From: an uncultured Rikenellaceae bacterium
Lineage (GTDB): Bacteria; Bacteroidota; Bacteroidia; Bacteroidales; Rikenellaceae
DNA: 64,000 nucleotides
NCBI GenBank assembly: GCA_910577285.1
Contig: CAJTLO010000003.1
Location: forward strand, 64,774-128,773
Reading direction: 5' to 3'
Each line of letters opens with the position of its first letter. Position 1 is the first letter of the stretch. A model generated the notes under the pieces. That model saw only the letters and a program-made list of their open reading frames with translations. It was not told the DNA's origin and did not search any database. Of the stretch, positions 49,437 through 57,154 are shown piece after piece. The translations under genes were made by a program, and so were the position numbers.

Positions 49437-49850
49437 ATGAAAAAACTGCTGATCTTCGTGCTGGTATTCTTCTCCATTGTTGCGTGAGAGAATAAAAGGC
49501 AACCGGAATCGGTCGTTTGTGACCAATGTCTCGACGAACCGCTTATTTACGATGCCTGCAAGCATTCTTGCAACTGTCACCATCTTCTCTCGGATGAGTT
49601 GTTGTGTAAATATGCTGCGAATGAGGATGTCGAACTGTTGATTGTCGGAGGCAAATGTTCCCCGACGGGTGGTACAGGTGCCTATTGGGGGGCGTCTGAC
49701 TGGTATTATGTCAAAACGGAACAGGCCAAAGTTTCGGATGAATGGAAAGGTGCGTTGATTGAGAATTTGCAATTCGCAGAGGGCTATGAATATGTAATTT
49801 TCGCACGATGCGAATTGGATCAAACCAGTGACGATACCTTTCATAACTAA
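49437..49850 (+). pseudogene. Small lipoprotein gene with in-frame TGA at the lipobox cysteine
   Basis: From ATG 49437 the frame reads MKKLLIFVLVFFSIVA, TGA (49485-49487), then ENKRQPESVVCDQCLDEPLI and on without another stop to TAA at 49848. The signal peptide and SIVA are a normal lipobox whose next residue must be cysteine; TGA is one base from TGT/TGC. The body is cysteine-rich and its DWYYVKTEQA ... IENLQFAEGYEYVIFARCEL stretch resembles DUF4377-type small lipoproteins. After the TAA another frame stays open (YVWKLSPE), so a second shift near 49845 may have cut the C-terminus. Nonsense pseudogene is the simplest reading. Confidence 0.75.
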
Positions 49851-49922
49851 TATATATGTTTGGAAGTTATCTCCCGAAACAATAAGAAACCATACAATTT
49901 GCCGGAGTAAATTTGAGATCGA

Positions 49923-49959
49923 AGAGAACGGGGTCGCAACAATTGCGACCCCGTTCTCT
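49923..49959. terminator. Terminator between the two decayed genes
   Basis: Perfect 17-bp stem (49923-49939 and 49943-49959) with a CAA loop, about 73 bases past the lipoprotein stop and 4 bases past the end of the minus-strand remnant, so it may serve both. Confidence 0.88.
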
Positions 49960-49963
49960 GTAT

Positions 49964-50158
49964 TTAGCCTATCGGAGTAAATCCACCTGTTCCGAGACGT
50001 CGGAATACAGCACGGACGCGAAAATCTCCTCGCATGGTCCGCGTAAAAGAAGTATTGGCGGTGGTGATTTTCCGCTATCGCTCCAGTGTATGAATGCGAA
50101 TCCTTCATAAGGAGTGGCTTTGCACTGAAGAAGGGTTCCTGCTGTCGGTTATCCTGCC
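49964..50158 (-). pseudogene. Remnant of a bacterial (InlB B-type) beta-repeat protein
   Basis: The minus strand reads PTAGTLLQCKATPYEGFAFI HWSDS in one frame and, after a one-base slip, KITTANTSFTRTMRGDFRVR AVFRRLG in the next, then stops at 49964. The GT-x-x-x-x-A-x-P-x-E-G-F-x-F-x-x-W-x-D ... F-x-V-x-A-V-F pattern is that of divergent InlB B-repeats found at the ends of Bacteroidales surface proteins. Earlier parts are not readable. The 50159-50433 stretch to the next gene shows nothing further. Confidence 0.55.
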
Positions 50159-50433
50159 GCCGAGTCCGGAACATAACCGTGGGTTGTGTGTCCAAAACAA
50201 CGTAGATGCGCAGTGGAATGTGACTGCCGGATGAGGTGCGGTCTGCTTTTAATGCCTGCGGTATTTCGATGAAGCGGGGTTCTGCGTATCGTGGGTGCGG
50301 GTGGCGGGAGGTATGGGTGTCTTCGTCCACTTCTTTCGGGACAGGGAGCGGGTGCGCACCGTCCCGTCGATTTTGGCGTGGAATGTGCATTTCCGAAAGG
50401 GACTTGATGTATTAAACGTAAATCGAATGCGAT

Positions 50434-51483
50434 ATGAAAATCGGAACTTTGTGTGCGGCGCTTTTTGCCGGAGCGTTGGTTGCGGCATTTCCTGCAAGGA
50501 CGGAGGCCTGTACGCGTGTGATGTATGTCGGCCCGGCCGGAACGGTACTCACGGCCCGTTCCATGGACTGGAAAGAGGACAGTAAAAGCAATCTGTGGAT
50601 TTTCCCGCGCGGGATGGAGCGTAGCGGTGCGGTGGGCGAGAATCCCCTGACGTGGACCTCGCGCTACGGCAGTGTGGCGACCTCGGCCTACGACCTGTGC
50701 ACTACCCACGGGTTGAACGAAGCGGGATTCGTGGCCAATCTGCTGTGGCTGGCCGAGTCGGTCTATCCGGAGTGGGACGGTACGACACCGGGCTTGTCGA
50801 TCGCCGCTTGGGTGCAATATCTGCTCGATACCTGCGCCACGGTGGACGAAGCGGTGGAAGCGATGGAGAGCGGACGGTTCCAGGTGGTGTCCGGCCCGAT
50901 GCCCGACGGTTCCCGGATGGCGACGTTGCACCTTTCGGTGTCGGATGCGTCGGGCGACAGTGCCATTTTCGAATATGTGGACGGACGGCTGGTCGTGCAC
51001 CACAGTCCCGCTTATCGGGTAATGACCAATTCGCCGGTGTTCGAGCAGCAGCTTGCCCTGGACGACTATTGGCAGAACATAGGCGGGCTGACGTTCCTCC
51101 CCGGTACGAACCGCGCCGCAGACCGTTTCGTGCGTGCCTCGTTCTATGCGGGCGTCCTGCCGCAGACATCCGACCGACGGCAGGCGTTGGCGGGGATTTT
51201 CGGCGTGATACGCAATGTGTCCGTTCCGTTGGGGATCAGCGTGCCCGACCAGCCCAACATCTCCTCTACCCGCTGGCGGACGGTCGCCGACCAGAAGCAC
51301 GGGATTTACTACTTTGAATCCACCCTCTATCCCAATGTGTTCTGGGTGGAGCTCGCCGATGTGGACTTCACGGAGGGGGCACCGGTGCGGATGCTCGACC
51401 TGGTGGGCGGCGATACGTATGCCGGCAATACGGCTTCGCTGTTCGCTGTCGCGGACCCCTTCGAGTTTCAGCGGGCCGACTGA
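50434..51483 (+). CDS. Choloylglycine hydrolase-family (bile salt hydrolase / penicillin V acylase) enzyme
   Basis: 349 aa, Ntn-hydrolase. Signal peptide ends ARTEA, exposing Cys26 as the catalytic nucleophile (EACTRVMY). Other conserved residues are R and D in LTARSMDW, the Asn in YRVMTNSPVF and the Arg in FLPGTNRAADRF. The family cleaves amide bonds of conjugated bile salts or of penicillin V/acyl-amino acids; the sequence alone does not choose. The secreted location suits a gut commensal deconjugating bile salts. Monocistronic with a strong terminator; it lies beside the decayed patch but has normal GC. Confidence 0.88.
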   Translation: MKIGTLCAALFAGALVAAFPARTEACTRVMYVGPAGTVLTARSMDWKEDSKSNLWIFPRGMERSGAVGENPLTWTSRYGSVATSAYDLCTTHGLNEAGFVANLLWLAESVYPEWDGTTPGLSIAAWVQYLLDTCATVDEAVEAMESGRFQVVSGPMPDGSRMATLHLSVSDASGDSAIFEYVDGRLVVHHSPAYRVMTNSPVFEQQLALDDYWQNIGGLTFLPGTNRAADRFVRASFYAGVLPQTSDRRQALAGIFGVIRNVSVPLGISVPDQPNISSTRWRTVADQKHGIYYFESTLYPNVFWVELADVDFTEGAPVRMLDLVGGDTYAGNTASLFAVADPFEFQRAD

Positions 51484-51659
51484 AGTTCCGGGTCGGCAGG
51501 CGGCCCGACGGGCGGGGGATGCTGTCCGGCACCTCCTCCGTCCTGCGCTTGCGGATCATCCGGTGTTTTCCGGGGCCTTTCCCCGCGAGCGACCCTGCTC
51601 CTTTTCGCGTACAGGCCGAAACCGCTGCATCCGGCGGCCCGGACGCGCCGAACCATGCC

Positions 51660-51690
51660 AAAGCATCTCCGCCGCGGAGATGCTTTTTTT
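51660..51690 (+). terminator. Terminator of the choloylglycine-hydrolase gene
   Basis: Perfect 12-bp stem (51660-51671 and 51675-51686) with a CCG loop, then further T residues, about 175 bases past the stop. The rest of the gap to 51885 is A/T-rich leader DNA of clpC with no clear promoter. Confidence 0.9.
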
Positions 51691-51885
51691 GTATTTTTCC
51701 GCTGTGGCGGGAGGTGTTTCCCGCCGGATTCAATAATTATTAAAATTTTTTAATAGTGTTCATCTCCTTGCTTCCGAGGCCTGTGGGTTTCGGAAAGTGA
51801 ACGGTTCGGGTTTGTGTAAATAGAGCGTGTGAAATATGAAGATGGTGTATATCGTTATTTATTCGACAATTAATAACGATTTATC

Positions 51886-54450
51886 ATGAAACTCAACCAG
51901 ACAAAAACACTCGAAACCGCTCTTGCCCGCGGCATGCTCGCTGCGCAGAGGGATGGCGGCGGGAATCCCGTCGACCGGGCGTTCCTTTTCCTGCTCGAAG
52001 AGGGTAATTGTCATGCGGCCCACATTCTGGGGAAATTCGTCAAGAGTTGGGAAGCCTATCAGATAAGGATGAGGATCGCGAAAGAGACGGAAGAGGCGGC
52101 GCGGGAGAGCGTCGCCGATACGAAGATATACGACACCCTGCTGAAGGCACTCGGCAAGGTGTGTGCCGAATTCCGGCAGGAGGATACGCCCCCGACGGTG
52201 AATACGGGGCATCTGCTGCTCTACCTGCTCCGCAGCCGCAAATTCGTCGCTTCGCGTATCCTGGCCGGCTTCAACATTCCGCGCAGGCAGGTGGCCGAGA
52301 TGGTCGCCGACCTCCCGGCCGATGAGGATTACTATGCGGAGATGAATGCGTTGCGCAACATGCGCATGTTGCACATCGACCCGAAAGGGGAGGAGAAGCG
52401 TGCGTCCGACGGGCGGAACGAGGGGGCCGAATCCGCGTTCCGCACCGAATCCGGTGCTTTCCGTGCGCCGGTGCCCAAGGGGCTGGAGCGGTACGGTACC
52501 GACCTGACTGCCGCGGCGGCGGCCGGTGCCGTCGATCCGGTGGTGGGCCGCGATGCGGAGACGGACCGGCTCGTCCAGGTGCTCGGCCGCCGCAAGAAGA
52601 ACAATCCGATTCTCGTCGGCGAGGCCGGTGTGGGCAAGAGTGCGATCGTGGAGGGGCTGGCGCTCCGTATCGTTTCGCGCGAGGTGCCTCCCTCCCTCTA
52701 CGGAAAACGGGTCTTTTCGCTCGATGTGGCTTCGCTCGTGGCCGGTACCAAGTATCGGGGCGAGTTCGAGGAGCGCATCGGGGAGTTGGTCGAGGAGTTG
52801 AAGAAGAACAGGGATACCCTTCTTTTCATCGACGAGATCCACACCATCGTGGGGGCCGGCGCTACGCAGGGCGGACTCGATGCGGCCAATATTCTCAAGC
52901 CGGCTCTGGCACGCGGCGAGTTGCAGTGTATCGGGGCTACCACCCTCGACGAATACCGGGAGAGCATCGAACGCGACGGAGCGTTGGAGCGGCGGTTCCA
53001 GAAGATACTCGTGGAGCCGGCTTCGAAGGAGAGCACCTTGCAGATGCTTCGCCGCCTGCGGGAGCGTTACGAGCAGCACCACAACGTACACTACTCGGAA
53101 GACGCGTTGCAGGCCTGCGTGGAGCTTACGGCGCGGTACATGACCGACCGTTGTTTCCCCGATAAGGCCATCGACGTGTTCGATGAGGCGGGTGCGCGGG
53201 TGCGGTTGGCGGCTTCGCGGGAACCGGAGTCCATCGTCGAGCTCGACCGGGCGCTGTGTGCCGTAGGGGAAGAGAGAAGGTCGGCGACGCAGGCCATGGA
53301 TTATGAGGCGGCGGCGAAGGCCCGCATCCGGGAAATAGCGCTTGCGGGCGAGATGAAGCGGGTGCGTGCCGACTGGCGGCGCGAAGCGCGCCTGGCCCCT
53401 GCTGCGGTCACTGCGGAGAGCGTACGGGAGGTGGTCGGCTCCATGACGGGGATTCCCCTGCAACGCCTTGCCGGCAACGAAAAGGAGCGGCTGCGGGGGA
53501 TGTATGCCCACCTCTCCTCCCGTGTGGTAGGGCAGGAGGCCGCCGTGGAGCGGGTGACGAAGGCCGTGCAGCGTTCGCGGGCCGGGCTCAACGACCCCGG
53601 CAAGCCCATCGGCGTCTTCCTGTTCGTGGGACCGACCGGTGTGGGAAAGACGCTTCTCGCCAAAGAGCTCGCCCGGTGGCTTTCGGGCGACCGCGACGGG
53701 CTGGTGCGGATCGATATGAGCGAATATGCCGAAAAGCACAACGTCAGTCGTCTGGTCGGCTCGCCTCCCGGTTATGTCGGGTACGGCGAGGGCGGACAGT
53801 TGACCGAGGCGGTGCGTCGCCGGCCCTATGCGGTGCTGCTGTTCGACGAGATGGAGAAAGCGCATCCGGATGTGTTCAACGTGTTGTTGCAGCTCTTCGA
53901 CGAAGGGCACCTGACCGACGGCCTCGGCCGGAAGGTGGATTTCCGGAATACGGTGATTGTCATGACCTCCAACGTGGGGTCGCGGCGGGTGGCGGAGCGT
54001 CTTCCCGCAATCGGGTACGGTGCTGCGGAGACGGAATCCGTGGAGCGGCAGCAGGACGAGGCGGATTACCGGGAGGCGCTGGAGGATACCTTCGCGCCGG
54101 AGTTCCTCAACCGCATCGATGACATCGTGGTGTTCGAGGAGCTGTCGTCCGACGATGCGAAACGCATCGTGGACATCGAGTTCGCGCGGATCGCGGAGCG
54201 GGCGGCTGCCATGGGGTATGTGCTGACGCTCTCCGAGGAGGCGCGGGAGGATCTTGCCGGGCTCGGCTTCCGGTCGCGGTACGGCGCGCGTTCGTTGAAA
54301 CGGCTGTTGACGGAGTATGTGGAGGAGCCTCTGGCCGGAATGATCGTCGGCGAGGAGGTGTCGGCCGGCGACGAAGTGTCGGTCGAGCTCGTCGGAGACC
54401 GGGTGATGCCGGTACGCCGGAGCGAGGGGCGGTGTTCCCGCAGCGCCTGA
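51886..54450 (+). CDS. clpC: ATP-dependent Clp protease ATP-binding subunit ClpC
   Basis: 854 aa. Clp N-domain (about 5-150), D1 AAA module with Walker A GEAGVGKS and Walker B LLFIDEIHTI, a UVR-type insertion (EERRSATQAMDYEAAAKARIREIAL, about 455-485), D2 module with GPTGVGKT and LLFDEMEKAHPDVF, and the C-terminal ClpB-D2 small domain. Two AAA domains with UVR and no long ClpB middle domain make it ClpC. It unfolds substrates for ClpP. A TetR regulator follows after 55 bases and may share the transcript. Confidence 0.92.
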   Translation: MKLNQTKTLETALARGMLAAQRDGGGNPVDRAFLFLLEEGNCHAAHILGKFVKSWEAYQIRMRIAKETEEAARESVADTKIYDTLLKALGKVCAEFRQEDTPPTVNTGHLLLYLLRSRKFVASRILAGFNIPRRQVAEMVADLPADEDYYAEMNALRNMRMLHIDPKGEEKRASDGRNEGAESAFRTESGAFRAPVPKGLERYGTDLTAAAAAGAVDPVVGRDAETDRLVQVLGRRKKNNPILVGEAGVGKSAIVEGLALRIVSREVPPSLYGKRVFSLDVASLVAGTKYRGEFEERIGELVEELKKNRDTLLFIDEIHTIVGAGATQGGLDAANILKPALARGELQCIGATTLDEYRESIERDGALERRFQKILVEPASKESTLQMLRRLRERYEQHHNVHYSEDALQACVELTARYMTDRCFPDKAIDVFDEAGARVRLAASREPESIVELDRALCAVGEERRSATQAMDYEAAAKARIREIALAGEMKRVRADWRREARLAPAAVTAESVREVVGSMTGIPLQRLAGNEKERLRGMYAHLSSRVVGQEAAVERVTKAVQRSRAGLNDPGKPIGVFLFVGPTGVGKTLLAKELARWLSGDRDGLVRIDMSEYAEKHNVSRLVGSPPGYVGYGEGGQLTEAVRRRPYAVLLFDEMEKAHPDVFNVLLQLFDEGHLTDGLGRKVDFRNTVIVMTSNVGSRRVAERLPAIGYGAAETESVERQQDEADYREALEDTFAPEFLNRIDDIVVFEELSSDDAKRIVDIEFARIAERAAAMGYVLTLSEEAREDLAGLGFRSRYGARSLKRLLTEYVEEPLAGMIVGEEVSAGDEVSVELVGDRVMPVRRSEGRCSRSA

Positions 54451-54505
54451 GCGCTATGCCACGGGGCAGGGGTCATTAACGTAAAAAGCGGAAAGGAGGA
54501 GTAAC

Positions 54506-55093
54506 ATGAATAACAGACAGATTCAGGAGGAGAGGATCAAGGGCTATTTTCTGGATGCGGCCAAGCACCTTCTCCGGACGAAAGGGTTGCAGGGTGTGAG
54601 CGTGCGGAGCGTGGCCTCCCTCGCCGGCTACTCGTATGCGACGTTGTATAACTATTTCAAGGATATCAAGGAGCTTTTGTTCCGTTGCGTGGAGGATTTC
54701 TGTCGGGAAGCGGAGGCTTTCGTGCAGGAGCGCAGCCGCGATGCGGAGGGGGGAAAGGCACGGCTCCGTGCGACGGCCCGGGCTTATGCGGAGTATCTCG
54801 CCGGGCATCCGGGGGTTTTCGAACTCTTCTTCCTCGAACGGCTGGGCGAACTGGAGAGCCGCGTCGAGACGGCCGGCCGCATTACGGGGCTGCTCGACGG
54901 ACTGTGCGCCGCCTCTCTGGAGGCGTGCGTGGCGGAGGGGAGCTACGATCCGGCGGAGGCGGCCGCCGTCATGGAGGAACTTCGCTATGCCTTGCCCGGG
55001 ATGTTGCTCCTTTATCACAACAGGCTCGCTCCCCGGGAGGAAGAGGCGTTTCTGAATGCTCTCGACCGGGAGCTCGACCGGATATTCCGATGA
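54506..55093 (+). CDS. TetR/AcrR-family transcriptional regulator
   Basis: 195 aa. N-terminal HTH (about 10-55: AKHLLRTKGLQGVSVRSVASLAGYSYATLYNYFKDIKELLFRCVED), where GYSYATLYNYF is the recognition helix; the rest is an all-helical ligand-binding domain with no recognisable motif. It may regulate the MATE transporter 355 bases downstream, a common arrangement, or act with clpC (both inferences). Ends before a strong terminator. Confidence 0.9.
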   Translation: MNNRQIQEERIKGYFLDAAKHLLRTKGLQGVSVRSVASLAGYSYATLYNYFKDIKELLFRCVEDFCREAEAFVQERSRDAEGGKARLRATARAYAEYLAGHPGVFELFFLERLGELESRVETAGRITGLLDGLCAASLEACVAEGSYDPAEAAAVMEELRYALPGMLLLYHNRLAPREEEAFLNALDRELDRIFR

Positions 55094-55116
55094 GCGTTCG
55101 GAGGCGGTAAGCGGTG

Positions 55117-55150
55117 AGGGGCCGCATGCACGACCGTGCATGCGGCCCCT
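55117..55150 (+). terminator. Terminator after the TetR regulator
   Basis: Perfect 16-bp stem around an AC loop, 23 bases past the stop, with TGTTTCC after. Confidence 0.85.
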
Positions 55151-55183
55151 GCCTGTTTCCCGTGGGCGCCGCCCGCAACCGAG

Positions 55184-55215
55184 GTTGGTCGCCGCGAAAA
55201 TTTTCAATACCTTTG
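55184..55215 (+). promoter_or_regulatory. Promoter of the MATE transporter
   Basis: GTTG (55184-55187), 20 bases, TACCTTTG (55208-55215). Start near 55221, giving an unusually long leader of about 227 bases in which no known RNA element was recognised. Confidence 0.7.
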
Positions 55216-55447
55216 CAGGGTTTTGATTGTTTTATGGCCCTCCCGGGGGCGGATGCGGGTGCCGGTTCGCCGAAGCGCATCGGGTCGCTCCGGGGGCGGG
55301 TCCGTCGGTTGTCCGGCAGCGATTTCCCTGTGATTCATATGCGGTTTTCGGTCTTTCCGTGCGGCGCGTCCCCGGACGCGAGGCGGAAAGAGGGGCCCGC
55401 ACGCGGAGAGGTGCCGTCGGGACGGTCGGCGGAAAAATTTCGGAAAG

Positions 55448-56800
55448 ATGGAAAGATTCGATCGTTCGGGATATTACCGAAGGGTGTTGGGGCTCGCTTT
55501 CCCTGTCATCCTGTCGCAGGCGGGACAGATTCTCGTACAGCTTGTGGATAACGCCATGGTGGGGCGGCTGGGGGCCGTTCCGCTCGCCGGGGTGTCGTTC
55601 GCCAACTCGGTTTTCTTCATGCTCTTCGTCTTCGGCATAGGTATGTCGCTGGGACTCACTCCGCTGGTGGGGGAAATGTATTCGGTGAGCAATCACCGCA
55701 AGTCGGCGGCTTACTTGCAGAACTCCATCCTTTTCTACGGGGTCATGGGTGTCTGCATCTTCCTGATGGCCATGGCGGTGCGTCCCTTCATGGGGTATAT
55801 GGGGCAGGAGCCGGAGGTCATCGTCCAGGCGGTGCCCTATTTCAGCTATGTGGCCGTGTCGGTCATTCCTTTCATGATCTTCGCGGCTTTCAAACAGTTC
55901 CTCGAGGGGATCGGCAATACGAAGGTGGCCATGGCGATCATCATCACCTCCAATCTCATCAATATCCTCTTCAACTGGCTGCTGATCTACGGCCACTGGG
56001 GACTTCCGGCCATGGGGGCCGCGGGGGCCGGACTGGCGACGTTGATCTCCCGTGTGTTGACGCCTATTCTGATCATCCTCTATTTTTATCGTCGCGACAG
56101 CTTCTACCGCTATTTCTCGCTCTTCCGCCGCGAGAATTTCTCGTGGGAAACGATGCGTTCGCTGATCCGGGTGGGGGCGCCCATCTCCCTGCAGATGTTC
56201 ATGGAGGGGAGCGCGTTCGCCCTGACGGGGATCATGATGGGGTGGTTCGGTACGGTGGAGATGGCCGGCAACCAGGTCGCTACGGTCATATCCAACTTCG
56301 CCTTCATGATTATCGTGGGGATCGGTTCCGCCGTTACGATCTGCGTCAGCCACGCCTACGGTCAGCGCGACTGGCGCGAGATCAGACGTTATGCCGGTAC
56401 CGCCTACCGGCTGGGGCTGCTGTGGAATGCCGTGACGGCGCTGCTGTTCATCTCCCTGCGGGACTACATTCCGATGCTTTTCACCTCCGATCCGCAGGTG
56501 ATCGACATGGCTGCCCACTTCCTCGTCTTCGTGGCGGTCTTTCAGATATCCGACGGGCTGCAGGCCAATTCGGTGGCTATTCTGCGCGGTATACAGGACG
56601 TGAAGAGCATCATGTGGATCTCGTTCGTGTCGTACATCGTCATCAGCCTGCCGGTGGGATACGTGTTGGCTTTCGGGAGCGGCCTGGGGCCGTCGGGGCT
56701 CTGGGTGGGGCTGATCGTCGGACTTGGCATCGCCGCGGTGCTTTACAATGCCCGTTACCGCAAACAGATGAGGCGTTGCGGCGGGGCGGCAGCGCGGTAA
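55448..56800 (+). CDS. MATE-family multidrug efflux transporter
   Basis: 450 aa, twelve predicted membrane spans in two homologous halves. Typical stretches are FPVILSQAGQILVQLVDNAMVGRLG (first span), FFMLFVFGIGMSLGLTPLVGE and the second-half counterpart APISLQMFMEGSAFALTGIMMGWFG. Exports organic cations in exchange for Na+ or H+; substrates unknown. It has its own promoter with a long leader. The divergent TetR upstream is a candidate regulator. Confidence 0.93.
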   Translation: MERFDRSGYYRRVLGLAFPVILSQAGQILVQLVDNAMVGRLGAVPLAGVSFANSVFFMLFVFGIGMSLGLTPLVGEMYSVSNHRKSAAYLQNSILFYGVMGVCIFLMAMAVRPFMGYMGQEPEVIVQAVPYFSYVAVSVIPFMIFAAFKQFLEGIGNTKVAMAIIITSNLINILFNWLLIYGHWGLPAMGAAGAGLATLISRVLTPILIILYFYRRDSFYRYFSLFRRENFSWETMRSLIRVGAPISLQMFMEGSAFALTGIMMGWFGTVEMAGNQVATVISNFAFMIIVGIGSAVTICVSHAYGQRDWREIRRYAGTAYRLGLLWNAVTALLFISLRDYIPMLFTSDPQVIDMAAHFLVFVAVFQISDGLQANSVAILRGIQDVKSIMWISFVSYIVISLPVGYVLAFGSGLGPSGLWVGLIVGLGIAAVLYNARYRKQMRRCGGAAAR

Positions 56801-56862
56801 AACGCTCGAAAAGGGCGGGGGAGGGCGGTGTTCCCCCGCCTCCGAGGTATCTTCGGTTTTCT

Positions 56863-57077
56863 CTTGGATACTCCGTCTGGGCAAAACCCGAATGCGATTC
56901 GTTTTTGCACTCGACTTTCTGTATTTTTGACTTTGTCTTGGATACTCCGTCTGGGCAAAATCCGAATGCTGTTCGGTTTTGCACTCGACTTTCCGTATCT
57001 TTGACTTTGTCTTGGATACTCTGTCTCGGCAAAACTCGCATGCGATTCGTTTTTGCACTCGACTTTCCGTATCTTTG
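56863..57077 (+). repeat. Three-copy 74-bp tandem repeat, each with a -7 box
   Basis: Units begin GATACTC at 56867, 56941 and 57015 (exact 74-bp period). Each unit passes GGCAAAA and TTTTGCACTCGACTTT and ends in a TAnnTTTG box: TATTTTTG (56922-56929), TATCTTTG (56996-57003) and TATCTTTG (57070-57077). GATAC at one end and GTATC at the other, plus GCAAAA and TTTTGC inside, make each unit an imperfect palindrome. The last box should drive the PSP1-gldH-trmB genes. Homologous to the single element at 11747-11808. Confidence 0.88.
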
Positions 57078-57154
57078 CCTGATACGGCGCGATCCGTAGG
57101 CCGGCGGGCGACTCCGTCGGGGTGCGCTGTTTCCCAATAATAAAACGAAAAACG

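Noticed and set aside
49437..49850. TGA as selenocysteine codon
   Set aside because: No SECIS-like hairpin was recognised after the TGA, and the residue must be a lipidated cysteine; nonsense mutation is simpler.
49428..50390. 320-codon minus-strand frame over the decayed patch
   Set aside because: It crosses a strong terminator and a gene on the other strand; the meaningful beta-repeat similarity lies in other frames.
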